A stretch of 64,000 nt of DNA from Methylocystis sp. MJC1 (GCF_026427715.1 NZ_CP107558.1:2393001-2457000), one strand, 5' to 3'; positions 1 to 9,041 are shown, numbered from the stretch's first letter. Notes: generated by a model from the sequence alone, not told the origin. Translations and numbers: made by a program.

Positions 1-562
1 CCGTGCGCAGCCCATATTGCGCGGGAAGCGCGCCGGTAATGAGCGACAGGGAGCCGATGAAGCCCGTGTCCATCACCTGAGAGAAGCCGCCCGACACGCC
101 CTCAGGCAAGAGAATGCCGTTGACGCGGTACTGGACGTTCCCGTGCTCGGTGCGAATGTGGAAGCTCCCGCCCGCCGCCGAATCCTGCGTCACGCCCGGG
201 CTTTGCAGAAGGATTTGATCGAGCGTCGCCTGATTGCCCTGCGGCAGCGACTCGATCGCGCTGCGGTCGAGCCTGTAAACATTGGCACCGGCTTTTGGCA
301 GCAGCCGGTCGAGCCGCGCCGTTTGGCCATCCGCGGTTGATTGGGACGGCGCAGGCGCGGTCTGTGTCTCTCGAAGGGCCCGCACTGGCGTCGAGCGCGT
401 CGTTGCGGCGGCGGCCTGCCTCGGAGCAGTCGTCCGATGTCGATGCGCCGAGCCGACGTCGATCGTCGGCAGCGCCCGCTGCCCAAAGGCGGGGCCGTTT
501 GAAACGGTGAAACCGGCGACGGCGGTAAGGGTGAGCAAACGCCGAAGGCGATAGGGCGACAT
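1..562 (-). CDS. TonB-dependent receptor, N-terminal part
   Basis: The leftward frame from the ATG at 562 stays open to the window edge, giving the first 187 residues. It starts with a signal peptide (MSPYRLRRLLTLTAVAGF...) followed by ALPTIDVGSA, a low-complexity Ala/Thr/Arg linker, then a plug domain: LPKAGANVYRLDRSAIESLP, an ATLDQILLQSPGV stretch and a YRVNGILLPEG segment typical of TonB plugs. It would form an outer-membrane beta-barrel for energised uptake of a metal chelate or similar ligand; the ligand cannot be told. The linker start (LPTIDVG) also occurs in the second receptor at 59.1-61.5 kb. The barrel lies outside the window. No strong Shine-Dalgarno is visible before the chosen ATG. 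Confidence 0.8.
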   Translation of the reverse strand, partial: MSPYRLRRLLTLTAVAGFTVSNGPAFGQRALPTIDVGSAHRHRTTAPRQAAAATTRSTPVRALRETQTAPAPSQSTADGQTARLDRLLPKAGANVYRLDRSAIESLPQGNQATLDQILLQSPGVTQDSAAGGSFHIRTEHGNVQYRVNGILLPEGVSGGFSQVMDTGFIGSLSLITGALPAQYGLRT

Positions 563-1046
563 GGGAGGCATCCAGGAATATGAGCTAGCGATTCCTGTAA
601 CAATATAACATTACAAAGCTTGGCGCTAGCCGGAGGAAGCGCGCTTGCCTTTACCGTGCCGCTGCGCGCTAATCACTTGAAAATACATGAAATATGCAAG
701 CGACGCATCCCGCAAAGACAGCACATGGACGCGTCTTTATTTCGCTAACCTCGTCATGGCCGGGCTTGTCCCGGCCATCCACGCCCGGCGGATGACAGCG
801 AATGCTGGGCTGCGCATACATCGGCCTTTGGAGCGTTTGCCCGCCGATGTAAGGAACAGAACTGGGAAGATTGCCAAGCCCTGCTGAACTTGGTCTATGC
901 GATAGTGATTACGGGTCGGCCGTGCCCCTCGGCGTGGATGGCCGGGACAAGCCCGGCCAGGACAGGCCACGGAACGTGTGAATCAATAGCTGTAAGATCC
1001 CTATTCTATCCGATTGCCCTAATCCGCTCCCCCTCGGCGCCCACCC
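563..1046. other. Gene-free stretch with repeat A pair
   Basis: No convincing gene is seen between the TonB receptor start and the phosphoesterase end. The stretch holds the inverted repeat A pair (755-959) and presumably the promoter of the leftward receptor gene. Open frames here run through the palindromes and have repeat-derived residues only. Confidence 0.6.
755..959. repeat. Repeat family A, inverted pair
   Basis: CATGGCCGGGCTTGTCCCGG begins the forward copy at 755-785; the reverse-complement copy lies at 931-959. Each copy is itself a palindrome (GGCCGGG/CCCGGCC). The same paired arrangement recurs at 8708-8858 and 52527-52698. It looks like a BIME/REP-type extragenic element. Confidence 0.85.
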
Positions 1047-1901
1047 TCACGGCGCGCCCCACTCCTGTGGCCATTCCTGCTTCAGCCGACCGCCGAGCCG
1101 AACGGGCGAGATCATTGCCGCGAGGCCGTCCGCGCCGATTTCCACCGCCACGCCGCAGAAAGTCGCCTCCCCGCTCGCCGGCTCGTAACGCGCGCCCGGC
1201 GTCTTGCGGATGAAGCGGCGCAGCGGCTCTTCCTTGTCCATGCCGATCACCGAGTCGTAATCGCCGGTCATGCCCGCGTCGGTGAGATAGGCGGTGCCGC
1301 CCGGCAGGATTTGCGCGTCGGCGGTCGGCACATGGGTATGCGTGCCCACCACCAGCGAGGCGCGGCCATCGACGAAATGGCCGAGCGCCATTTTCTCGCT
1401 CGAGGTCTCCGCGTGCATGTCGACGACGATGGCGTCGCAGGCGACGCCCAAGGGGCATGCCCCGAGCTCGCGCTCCATCGCCGCGAAGGGGTCGTCGATC
1501 GCGTCCATGAAGACGCGGCCCATGGGATTGATCACCAGCACCTGCTGGCCGCGCGCGGCGGTGAAGAGATTGGAGCCCCGCCCCGGCGTGCCCGGCGGAT
1601 AGTTGATCGGCCGCAGCAGGCGCGGCTGGCGCTCGATGAAGACGAGGGTCTCGCGCTGGTCGAAGGCGTGATTGCCGAGCGTCACGCAATCGACGCCCGC
1701 CATCAGCATCTCCTCGCAGATCGCCTCGGTGATGCCGAAGCCCCCGGCGGCGTTCTCGCCGTTGCAGACCACGAAATCGAGCGCCCATTTTTCGCGCAGC
1801 CGCGGGACATAGCGGACCACCGCGGCGCGGCCGGCTCGGCCGAGGACATCGCCGACGAAGAGGATGCGCAGCGGTTGCGCGTTTTTGGGGCCAGTGGACA
1901 T
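1047..1901 (-). CDS. YmdB-family metallophosphoesterase (TIGR00282)
   Basis: This 284-residue protein carries the full signature of the YmdB/TIGR00282 calcineurin-like phosphoesterases: GDVLGRAGR near the start, NGENAAGGFG, GNHAFDQ, a HAETSSEK block and GTHTHVPTAD towards the end. These supply the Asp, Asn and His ligands of a two-metal centre. Characterised relatives hydrolyse 2',3'-cyclic nucleotides, and some influence RNase III or biofilm behaviour. ATG at 1901 is preferred over an upstream in-frame TTG at 1910 because a GAGG Shine-Dalgarno precedes it. It is a single-gene leftward unit, divergent from pabB. The family is clear; the physiological substrate in this organism is not. Confidence 0.9.
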   Translation of the reverse strand: MSTGPKNAQPLRILFVGDVLGRAGRAAVVRYVPRLREKWALDFVVCNGENAAGGFGITEAICEEMLMAGVDCVTLGNHAFDQRETLVFIERQPRLLRPINYPPGTPGRGSNLFTAARGQQVLVINPMGRVFMDAIDDPFAAMERELGACPLGVACDAIVVDMHAETSSEKMALGHFVDGRASLVVGTHTHVPTADAQILPGGTAYLTDAGMTGDYDSVIGMDKEEPLRRFIRKTPGARYEPASGEATFCGVAVEIGADGLAAMISPVRLGGRLKQEWPQEWGAP

Positions 1902-2050
1902 GATCCTCAATAGCCCGCAAAGGGCCGCAGATCAAAACTTGTTCTACGCCGCTGGGAAGATTTCCCGATTGCGAAAACGTCCGCCCTTTCTTAGGTGAGG
2001 GCGTCCGATTTGCCGGGGGCGATCCAGGCTGTCAGGGGAAAACTCAGCGC

Positions 2051-2086
2051 CGTCATTGCGAGGAGCGTAGCGACGAAGCAATCCAG
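2051..2086. repeat. Repeat family C, single arm
   Basis: CGTCATTGCGAGGAGCGTAG followed by CGACGAAGCAATCCAG. Full inverted pairs of this family occur at 14549-14630 and 42256-42338. Its position inside the upstream extension of the pabB frame argues that pabB starts after it. Confidence 0.75.
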
Positions 2087-2198
2087 CGCCGCCCGCCTCA
2101 CCGTAAAGGGCAGGCTGAGGCGCCGAAACTGCAAGATTGCTCTTCGCCCAATCGCCCTGGTGTGTTGTAACATTATCGTGAAACGAGCCCCGCCCAAA

Positions 2199-3377
2199 AT
2201 GCCCGACGCCGCCGCCAGCCCGATTTCCCCGACGCTCACCGACGCGCCGGCGCGGCCCTATGTCGTTTTCGAGGACGGGCGCGACGGCCGCACCCTGATC
2301 TTCGACGAGCCGGAGGAGATCATCGTCGCCCGCGAGCCGCGCGAGGCCAAGGACGCCTTCGCCCGCATGGAGGCGGCGACGAAGCGCGGGCTCTATCTCG
2401 CGGGCTACGCCAGCTATGAGCTCGGCTATGCGCTGGAGCCCAAATTTTGGACGCAGACGACGCCGCGCTCGCGCACGCCGCTGCTGCTGTTCGGCGCCTT
2501 CCGCGCGCCTCGGCCCTGGACTCTGCCGCCGGCCGAAGCCCCGGCGCCCTACATCCCGTTGACGCCCGCCTGGTCGCAGGCCGAGTATGCCGAGCGTTTC
2601 CAGGCCTGCCGCGACTATATTTTCGCGGGCGACGTCTATCAGATCAATCTCACCTTCCCGCTCTACGGCCGCTACGAGGGCGACCCGCTGGCGCTCTATC
2701 GCGGCCTGCGCAAGCGCCAGCCGGTCGCTTATGGCGGCGTCGTGGCGCTCGGCGAGGAGACGGTCGTCTCGCTCTCGCCGGAGGTCTTCTTCGAGGCGCA
2801 GGGGCGCGCCATCCGCGCCCGGCCGATGAAGGGCACGGCGCAGCGCGGCGTGATGCCGACCGAGGACATGGCGCGCGCGCAGTACCTCGTCGAGGACGAG
2901 AAGTCGCGCGCCGAAAATCTGATGATCGTCGATCTGCTCCGCAACGATCTCTCGCGGCTGGCGGAGGTCGGCTCGGTGAAGGTCACGGACCTCTTCACCG
3001 TGCAAACCTACCCGACGCTGCATCAGATGACCTCGGGCATTGAGGCGCGGCTGCGGGACGACGTGACGCTGGCCGACCTCTTCACGGGGCTTTTCCCCTG
3101 CGGCTCGGTGACGGGCGCGCCGAAGATCCGCGCGATGGAGATCATCCGCGATCTCGAATGCGCGCCGCGCGGCGTCTATTGCGGCTCGCTCGGCCTCATC
3201 GCGCCCGATGGCGACATCCGCTTCAATGTCGCGATCCGCACGCTGACGATTTTTCCTGACCGCGAGCTGGTCTGTAATGTCGGCTCGGCGGTCGTCGCGG
3301 ATTCCCGCGCCCGTGAAGAGTATGAGGAATGTCTGATCAAGGCCCGATTCCTGACCGGGACGCCGACTTCGGCCTGA
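2199..3377 (+). CDS. pabB: Aminodeoxychorismate synthase component I
   Basis: The product (392 residues) is a chorismate-binding enzyme. The C-terminal half contains GDVYQINLTFPL, the MKGTAQRG block, the NLMIVDLLRNDLSRLAEVGSV motif region and the GSVTGAPKIRAMEII block conserved in PabB/TrpE enzymes. With a glutamine amidotransferase subunit (not in this window) it converts chorismate to 4-amino-4-deoxychorismate for folate synthesis. ATG 2199 is chosen because the frame upstream runs through repeat C; a GTG at 2178 is an alternative. The 3' end overlaps the pabC start by 49 bases, so the two are probably translated from one mRNA. Confidence 0.92.
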   Translation: MPDAAASPISPTLTDAPARPYVVFEDGRDGRTLIFDEPEEIIVAREPREAKDAFARMEAATKRGLYLAGYASYELGYALEPKFWTQTTPRSRTPLLLFGAFRAPRPWTLPPAEAPAPYIPLTPAWSQAEYAERFQACRDYIFAGDVYQINLTFPLYGRYEGDPLALYRGLRKRQPVAYGGVVALGEETVVSLSPEVFFEAQGRAIRARPMKGTAQRGVMPTEDMARAQYLVEDEKSRAENLMIVDLLRNDLSRLAEVGSVKVTDLFTVQTYPTLHQMTSGIEARLRDDVTLADLFTGLFPCGSVTGAPKIRAMEIIRDLECAPRGVYCGSLGLIAPDGDIRFNVAIRTLTIFPDRELVCNVGSAVVADSRAREEYEECLIKARFLTGTPTSA

Positions 3378-4189
3378 TCGAAACCCTGCTGTGGACGCCC
3401 GAAGCCGGCTTCGCGCTGCTGCCTGAGCATCTGGCGCGGCTTGCCGCGTCGAGCACCACGTTGGGGTTTCGGCATGAGCAGGAAAAGGTAGAGACCGCGC
3501 TCAACATGGCCGTCTCGACCTTTGTCCCGAATGACGCAACCGCGTCCCCTCTCCCATCGAAGTCGGCTGCTGCCGACTTCGCAGAAGTGGACAAGTCGGA
3601 AACATCCGACTTGTCAGGCGGGGGAGGGACAGGGAGGGGGCCTTTCAACCCCGAGTTAGTCGCAGCTGATATTCCCCCTCCCCAACCCTCCCCCGCTGCG
3701 CGGGAGAGGGAGCAGACTGCGGCTCCCCCCCAGAGATTGCGGGTTCGTCTGGTCTTGTCGCGCGACGGCTCGATCGAAACCTCCGCCACGCCCATCGAGC
3801 CCGTCCCGCCCGAAACCGTCTGGCGCGTCGCCCTCGCGGAGCGGCGTTTCTCCTCCGCCGATCCCCTGCTTTGGCACAAGACAACGCGGCGCGCGCTCTA
3901 TGAGGATGCGCTCGCCGAAGCCGCCAAGCGCCAGGGCGCGGACGAGGTCCTCTTCCTCAATGAGCGCGACGAGCTATGCGAGAGCGCGCGCTGCAATCTC
4001 TTCGTTCCCTCCGGGGACGTTTTGCTCACGCCGCCGCTTTCGAGCGGCCTGCTGCCGGGGACGCTGCGCGCCAGCCTCATCGCGCAGGGCCGCGCCCGTG
4101 AAGCGGTCTTGCGGCTCGATGATCTGGGGCGAGAGTTCTACCTCGGAAACTCCGTGCGCGGCCTCGTGCGCGCAGCCCGCATCAATTGA
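3329..4189 (+). CDS. pabC: Aminodeoxychorismate lyase-like class IV aminotransferase with internal repeat
   Basis: Residues after about 165 match fold-type IV PLP enzymes: a LLWHKTTRRALYEDALAEA stretch holding the PLP lysine, DEVLFLNERDELCES, a CNLFV block and LPGTLRASLI. The expected role is conversion of aminodeoxychorismate to 4-aminobenzoate plus pyruvate, matching its overlap with pabB. The start at 3329 lies inside pabB and is preceded by GAGG. Between residues about 62 and 136 the frame runs through palindromic repeat DNA (see 3545-3720), giving a low-complexity Pro/Ser/Gly segment in the loop before the LRVRLVLSRDG strand. The flanking domains remain in frame, so the protein may still fold; activity is not provable from sequence. 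Confidence 0.85.
   Translation: MSDQGPIPDRDADFGLIETLLWTPEAGFALLPEHLARLAASSTTLGFRHEQEKVETALNMAVSTFVPNDATASPLPSKSAAADFAEVDKSETSDLSGGGGTGRGPFNPELVAADIPPPQPSPAAREREQTAAPPQRLRVRLVLSRDGSIETSATPIEPVPPETVWRVALAERRFSSADPLLWHKTTRRALYEDALAEAAKRQGADEVLFLNERDELCESARCNLFVPSGDVLLTPPLSSGLLPGTLRASLIAQGRAREAVLRLDDLGREFYLGNSVRGLVRAARIN
3545..3720. repeat. Palindromic repeat cluster inside pabC frame
   Basis: Three hairpin-forming units lie in tandem: GAAGTCGGC-TGCT-GCCGACTTC (3559-3580), GACAAGTCGG...CCGACTTGTC (3590-3615) and a CCCTCCCC...CCCGCTGCGCGGG block ending in GAGAGGGAG (about 3673-3711). This style is normally intergenic. Here it is translated through without a stop, lengthening PabC by roughly 55-75 residues. 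Confidence 0.8.
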
Positions 4190-4301
4190 CCGACGCTTAA
4201 CCACGCGCCGCCGATGCGCTCAGTCTCCCCGACCGCCTAACGGAATTATTAACTGCGGCGCGCAAAAGCTCGCGGCTTCATTTCAGTAAGAGGCTTTGGA
4301 C

Positions 4302-4439
4302 ATGGACGCTTTGAGGCAACTGATCGCTGCGCATCCCTTTGCTTGTGCGTGGGTCGCGTCGGCTTTTCTGATCTGGTTTACAATCTATACGCGCACCGGC
4401 GGCTTCGGGCGACGCCAAGACCCGCGCCATCACGTCTGA
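4302..4439 (+). CDS. Small membrane protein, 45 residues
   Basis: MDALRQLIAAHPFACAWVAS begins a short protein with one hydrophobic segment (CAWVASAFLIWFTIY) and a basic tail (RRQDPRHH). It sits alone after pabC and its last bases overlap the 3' end of the convergent cell-wall hydrolase gene. TAAGAGG about 12 bases before the ATG could serve as a weak ribosome site. No family is recognised. It could be a chance frame, although the single transmembrane segment followed by basic residues is typical of genuine small membrane proteins. Confidence 0.4.
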   Translation: MDALRQLIAAHPFACAWVASAFLIWFTIYTRTGGFGRRQDPRHHV

Positions 4440-5725
4440 CCCGGCTTGAGCCGATAAAAGATATGGCGGCCGATCATATCCATCCGCGTCAGCGCGCGCG
4501 CCCATCTCGGCTTAACGTAGGTCGCATGATAATGCGTCGAGCGGCCGACGTCGGTGATGTAAGTGCGACCGTCCATCACCTCATTGGCGATGCGCACGGC
4601 CGTCGCCCATGATTCCGGCTCGGTGATGCGCAGCGACTTGCCTTCGCAGGCGAAGGAGAACTGGCACGCCTTGTAGTGATGCCGGTTCTGATAAACGACG
4701 CTGCAGATCGACGCCGGATAGAGCCCGCTCTGCATGCGGTTGAGCACCACTTGCGCCACCGCCGCCTGACCGGCCTCGGGTTCGCTGCGCGATTCAAAGT
4801 AAACCGCTTCAGCCAGGCACCGCCGTTCGCGATCCATACTGTCGCGATCGACGAGCGCGGCGTAATCGGGCCGCGCCGCCTTGTCGGGCGCGCCGAGCGC
4901 AAGAGTTGCCCGCGGGAAGGACGACACCTCGATCGGCACGGCGTCGGGCTGAGCCGGCGTCGAGGAGCCGAGCGCCACCGCGCGCGAAACCGCTGGCGTC
5001 GCGCCATACAGCGCGCGATCCGCCAGCGCCTGATTGGCGGTCTCGCGCGGCGGCTCGGCGACGGGCGGCGTCGCTTTCGAGCCATTCTGCGACGGCGAGG
5101 CCGCTGCTGTGGCTTTCTGGGTCTGCGTCGTGTTCAGCGATTCGGCGCGTTCCGCCTCGGCCTCATAGATCGCGTCGTCGCCCGGAAGCGCGCCGCGGGG
5201 GGCGAGCGTCAGGCTGGTTCGAGCTGCATGTTTACCCTCGATGCGGAACGTCAGACGCGCCGGCTCGGCAAGGCCGAGCGCGGCCGGGTTGATCACGCGC
5301 GTCTCGAAGGTCGGCCGCATGGCGATGACGGGATCGCCCTTATGGGCGCGGTCGACCTCTGGAAAATCCTTGGCGTTGGGCTTCAAATCGACGTGCGGCT
5401 CGCGCTCGTCGGGGATCGAGCGCATCTCGTCCGGGGCGCCCACCATGAGCCGCGCGCTCTGCGCCAGCGCGCGGCTCTGACCGGAGAGGCCGAACTCGCC
5501 CGTGGCGATCTCGCCGAAAGACGCAAGCTGCAAGGTCGCCGGGGCGGCGGCGGCGCGGGCGCGGGCGGTGAGCGGCGCCACATTCCAGTCGCCGACAGTG
5601 TCTTGCCCGGCGCTCGCGGTGAAGGAGACGAGCGCGCCAACGCCCAGCGCCCAAGGCGCCATCACGCTTACGGCCCAGGGAGGTAGGACGCCAAGAAACC
5701 GACGCGTTTTCGACCGACGACGCAT
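4430..5725 (-). CDS. Cell wall hydrolase, SleB family
   Basis: The 431-residue product has an N-terminal hydrophobic signal/anchor, a long Ala-rich poorly conserved middle, and from about residue 305 a Hydrolase_2 (SleB/CwlJ-like) domain: LAEAVYFESRSEPEAGQAAV, VVLNRMQSGLYP, CSVVYQ, CQFSFACEG and THYHATYVKPRWA. The glutamate of the YFESR motif is the likely catalytic acid. Relatives cleave peptidoglycan glycan strands, in vegetative Gram-negatives probably for wall remodelling in the periplasm. The gene is monocistronic and divergent from glyS across the repeat D hairpins. Confidence 0.85.
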   Translation of the reverse strand: MRRRSKTRRFLGVLPPWAVSVMAPWALGVGALVSFTASAGQDTVGDWNVAPLTARARAAAAPATLQLASFGEIATGEFGLSGQSRALAQSARLMVGAPDEMRSIPDEREPHVDLKPNAKDFPEVDRAHKGDPVIAMRPTFETRVINPAALGLAEPARLTFRIEGKHAARTSLTLAPRGALPGDDAIYEAEAERAESLNTTQTQKATAAASPSQNGSKATPPVAEPPRETANQALADRALYGATPAVSRAVALGSSTPAQPDAVPIEVSSFPRATLALGAPDKAARPDYAALVDRDSMDRERRCLAEAVYFESRSEPEAGQAAVAQVVLNRMQSGLYPASICSVVYQNRHHYKACQFSFACEGKSLRITEPESWATAVRIANEVMDGRTYITDVGRSTHYHATYVKPRWARALTRMDMIGRHIFYRLKPGQT

Positions 5726-5907
5726 AAGCCTACCCGCACCTGACGCGGCCGCGGGCCGTCGCGGGCCGCGCGTCGCAATGCGAAAATTTTTGTCAATTTG
5801 ATTATCGGAGCATTAGGCTTGCGGAAGCGTTTCGGCCGGCGTCGCGCCCGCGTGCCAGAATGAGGCGCCTAACCTCGCTAGCTGATGCGCGGCGCCGGAG
5901 GGCAGGC

Positions 5908-6047
5908 GCCGTATGTTCCTCTCCTTCATCCTGAGGAGGCCTCGCAGAGGCCGTCTCGAAGGACGAAGGAGAGGAACATACGGCGTGGTCGGACTTCCTC
6001 GTCCTTCGAGACGCCGCCTGCGGCGGCTCCTCAGGAAGAGGAAGTCC
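5908..6047. repeat. Repeat family D, two nested hairpins
   Basis: Hairpin 1 has perfect 20-nt arms (5908-5927 and 5965-5984) around the core CCTGAGGAGGC...GTCTCGAAGGAC. Hairpin 2 has 10-nt arms GGACTTCCTC/GAGGAAGTCC (5991-6000, 6038-6047) around the same core in inverse orientation. Both lie in the 413-bp gene-free gap upstream of glyS, which otherwise shows no gene; no glyQ is present here. Confidence 0.85.
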
Positions 6048-6138
6048 TTTGCCGGATCGCCCAGCCTGCCCCATCGACAGCCTCGACATGTTTCCGCCGC
6101 CGCTGTACGGGTTCCCCACCGAGATTCAGGACGAATAA

Positions 6139-8661
6139 ATGCCCGACCTTCTGCTCGAACTCTTCTCCGAGGAAATTCCCGCGCGCATGCAGCGGCAGGC
6201 GGCCGACGAGCTGAGGAAGCTCGTCACCAATGCGCTTGTCGAGCGCGGCCTGACCTATGAGGGCGCGGCCGCCTACGCCACGCCGCGGCGGCTCGCCTTG
6301 CAGGTGGTCGGCCTGCCCGGCCGCCAGCCGGATGTGCGCGAGGAGCGCAAAGGCCCGCGCGTCGGCGCGCCGGAGGCGGCGGTCGCCGGCTTTCTGAAAA
6401 GCGCCGGCCTCGCCTCGCTGGATCAGGCCCGGATCGAGAAAGACAAAAAGGGCGCCGAATTCTACCTCGCGGTGATCGAGCGCCCAGGCGCCGAGACCAT
6501 CCAGGTGCTCGCCGACCTCTTGCCGGGGATCATCAAAAGCTTCCCCTGGCCGAAATCCATGCGCTGGGGCGCGGCCTCGGAGCGCAGCGACAGCCTGCGC
6601 TGGGTGCGCCCGCTGCACTCCATCGTCGCGACCTTCGGCCCGGAGACGGAGACGCCGGAGATCGTGCCCTTCGAGGTCGACGGCATAAAATCGGGCGACG
6701 TCACGCGCGGCCATCGCTTCATGGCGCCGGGCGAAATACGCGTGAAACGCTTCGAGGACTACGCCATGTCGCTGGAGCGCGCCAAGGTCGTCCTCGATCC
6801 CGATCGCCGCCGCGACATTATTCTGCATGACGCGAAAGACCTCGCCTTCGCGCAGCATTTGGAGCTCGTCGAAGACGCTGGCCTGCTGGAGGAAGTCTCG
6901 GGCCTCGTCGAATGGCCTGTGACGCTGATGGGATCCTTCGACGAAAGCTTCCTCTCCGTTCCGCCGGAAGTCATTCGCGCGACGATCCGCGTGAACCAAA
7001 AGTGTTTCGTGCTGCGCAAGCAGGACGGAACCCTCGCCAACCGCTTCATCCTCGTCTCCAACATCGAGGCCAGCGACCATGGCGCGACCATCGTCGCCGG
7101 CAATGAACGCCCCATCGCCGCGCGCCTGTCGGACGCGAAATTCTTCTATGAGACCGATCTGAAGACGAAGCTCGAAGAGCGCCTGCCCAAGCTCGACCAG
7201 ATCGTCTTCCATGAAAAGCTCGGCACGCAGGGCGCGCGGGTGAAGCGTATCGCGGCGCTCGCGAGGGAGCTGGCGCCGATCGTCGGCGCGGACCCGGAGA
7301 AGGCCGCGCGGGCGGCGGAGCTTTGCAAGGCCGATCTCGTGACCGAGATGGTCGGCGAGTTCCCTGAGCTACAAGGGCTGATGGGCAGCTATTATGCGAA
7401 AGCGCAGGGCGAGGATTCGTCGGTCGCGAACGCCTGCTACGAGCATTACAAGCCGCAAGGTCAAGGCGACTATGTGCCGACCGATCCGGTCTCCATCGCC
7501 GTGGCGCTCGCCGACAAGCTCGACACGCTCGTGGGCTTCTGGGCGATCGATGAGAAGCCGACAGGCAGCAAAGACCCCTATGCCCTGCGCCGCGCCGCGC
7601 TGGGGGTGATTAGAGTGGTTTTGGAAAACCAGATTCGAATTAACCTAAGCCCGGCAATTCGATGGGGCGTCCTGACATATCTCTGCTTTGGGTTTAGGCC
7701 AGAGCTTGGCTATGTAGCCCTTGCCCGGGACTATGACCCCCAGACAGAAAATGCTCCTTCCCCGCATTGGGGAAACGAGCCCTACCGCACCTTGCTCAAT
7801 TACGATGGGTTCGTTGATGAGAAGGGGGCGGATGCCGGATCGGCTCAAATGGGCTATCCTGACCTTAGTCACGGTCCAGATGGAGCGGAAGACGAAATTG
7901 CCCGTCGCTCCGCAGCGTACGAGGAACTGAAAAAGCGTCTCAGCGAGCTGGATAGCTTTCATCCGTTTGTTGTTTTCGGACCACCGTTGGACCACAGCGG
8001 GTCGTCTGTTGCTAGCAACGGTCTTGTTGACGACTTGGAGCGCGCGCCCCACCTTCGTTCTATTTATGAAAGGCCGGCGGCCTTCATAACGACTACGCTT
8101 GTTCCTTTTTTCGTCGATCGCCTGAAGGTCTACTTGCGCGACAAGGGCGCCCGTTACGATCTTATTGACGCGGCGCTCGGCGCCGTGGCCCTCGCCGACG
8201 GCGAGGCGGCTGCGCCGCTTCAGGACGATCTGCTCATGATCACCAAGAAGGTCGAAGCGCTCGATTCCTTCCTCGCCACGGACGACGGCAAGAACCTGCT
8301 CGCCGGCTTCAAGCGCGCGGTGAATATTCTGAAAGCCGAGGAAAAGAAGGACGGCCCCGAGGCCTACGCCCAGCGCCACGCGCCGAACCTGCGCATCGAA
8401 CCGCAGGAGCACAAGCTCGCCGCGGCGATCGCGCGCGCCGGCGAGGAGACCGCCGAGCGGCTCAAGAAGGAAGACTTCGCCGACGCCATGCGCGCGCTCT
8501 CCAAGCTGCGCGAGCCGGTGGACGAATTCTTCGATAAGGTGACGGTGAACGCCGAAAACGCCGACCTGCGCCTCAACCGCCTGCGCCTGCTCGCCGAGCT
8601 GCGCCGGGTGATGATGGGCGTGGCGGATTTTGGCAAGGTCGCAGGCGAGGCGACGGCCTGA
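6139..8661 (+). CDS. glyS: Glycyl-tRNA synthetase beta subunit, enlarged
   Basis: The start [20 protein letters not shown] and the blocks [29 protein letters not shown] and [20 protein letters not shown] are characteristic of GlyS. The end ([21 protein letters not shown]) is the DALR anticodon-binding region. With GlyQ it forms the alpha2beta2 enzyme that charges tRNA-Gly. At 840 residues it exceeds the usual roughly 690-750 because an extra segment (residues about 500-650) lies between the [12 protein letters not shown] helix and [20 protein letters not shown]. glyQ, commonly close by in related genomes, is not in the preceding 6 kb. The stop of a short upstream frame abuts the ATG, but no real gene is seen there. 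Confidence 0.93.
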   Translation: MPDLLLELFSEEIPARMQRQAADELRKLVTNALVERGLTYEGAAAYATPRRLALQVVGLPGRQPDVREERKGPRVGAPEAAVAGFLKSAGLASLDQARIEKDKKGAEFYLAVIERPGAETIQVLADLLPGIIKSFPWPKSMRWGAASERSDSLRWVRPLHSIVATFGPETETPEIVPFEVDGIKSGDVTRGHRFMAPGEIRVKRFEDYAMSLERAKVVLDPDRRRDIILHDAKDLAFAQHLELVEDAGLLEEVSGLVEWPVTLMGSFDESFLSVPPEVIRATIRVNQKCFVLRKQDGTLANRFILVSNIEASDHGATIVAGNERPIAARLSDAKFFYETDLKTKLEERLPKLDQIVFHEKLGTQGARVKRIAALARELAPIVGADPEKAARAAELCKADLVTEMVGEFPELQGLMGSYYAKAQGEDSSVANACYEHYKPQGQGDYVPTDPVSIAVALADKLDTLVGFWAIDEKPTGSKDPYALRRAALGVIRVVLENQIRINLSPAIRWGVLTYLCFGFRPELGYVALARDYDPQTENAPSPHWGNEPYRTLLNYDGFVDEKGADAGSAQMGYPDLSHGPDGAEDEIARRSAAYEELKKRLSELDSFHPFVVFGPPLDHSGSSVASNGLVDDLERAPHLRSIYERPAAFITTTLVPFFVDRLKVYLRDKGARYDLIDAALGAVALADGEAAAPLQDDLLMITKKVEALDSFLATDDGKNLLAGFKRAVNILKAEEKKDGPEAYAQRHAPNLRIEPQEHKLAAAIARAGEETAERLKKEDFADAMRALSKLREPVDEFFDKVTVNAENADLRLNRLRLLAELRRVMMGVADFGKVAGEATA
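7620..8105 (+). other. Atypical in-frame insertion in glyS
   Basis: This segment is clearly richer in A/T and uses codons rare in the flanking glyS (TTA, AGA, GTT, TTT). It encodes roughly residues 500-655, including [20 protein letters not shown] and an acidic stretch around [20 protein letters not shown]. No intein features (N-terminal Cys/Ser block, terminal His-Asn) are visible, and no stop or frameshift. The segment resembles no domain I recognise. Confidence 0.75.
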
Positions 8662-8707
8662 GGCATCCACCCACACGCTGATCGCGAGCCGCTTCGTCAA
8701 ATCGCGT

Positions 8708-8858
8708 CATGGCCGGGCTTGTCCCGGCCATCCACGCCGCGCAGACGCCAGAGCGTTTGGGGATGAGTTACGGTGGGGCCAAACCTCGCCTGCTGATCAG
8801 CACGTCCCGAGGTAGGCCGTATCCCTCGGCGTGGATGGCCGGGACAAGCCCGGCCATG
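8708..8858. repeat. Repeat family A, inverted pair
   Basis: The forward copy is at 8708-8738 and the reverse copy at 8829-8858, each with the GGCCGGGCTTGTCCCGGCC palindrome. It lies between glyS and the convergent lipoprotein gene and may act as a barrier or mRNA-end structure. Confidence 0.85.
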
Positions 8859-8912
8859 ACGGCCGTTTGAACGCGTTACCGCTTCCGTTTGAACAGCTCG
8901 CATGGGGCTTTT

Positions 8913-9016
8913 GTCATTCCCGGCGGGCTGAAAGCCCGACCGGGAATCCAGAGCCACAAGCGCGCTGATTCTGCTCTGGATTCCCGATCGCTCGCTTCGC
9001 GAGCGTCGGGAATGAC
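8913..9016. repeat. Repeat family B, full copy
   Basis: It begins GTCATTCCCGGCGGGCTGAA and ends CGAGCGTCGGGAATGAC, so the whole unit is an imperfect palindrome. A leader close to CCGTTTGAACAGCTCGCATG precedes it here and in most other copies (14667, 15793, 16223, 32671). Confidence 0.9.
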
Positions 9017-9041
9017 ACCGAACCAATCAGCGGATCTCGAA

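Noticed and set aside
1944..3023. Long leftward frame opposite pabB
   Set aside because: It is antisense to well-conserved PabB motifs, has Arg/Gly-rich shadow composition and no ribosome site; GC-rich third positions create it.
4676..5686. 336-codon rightward frame opposite the SleB-type gene
   Set aside because: It mirrors the hydrolase codons, with no recognisable domain and Arg/Gly-rich residues; the hydrolase motifs on the other strand are decisive.
7640..8100. Intein in glyS
   Set aside because: The extra segment lacks an N-terminal Cys/Ser splice block and a terminal His-Asn, and it contains no homing-endonuclease motif.
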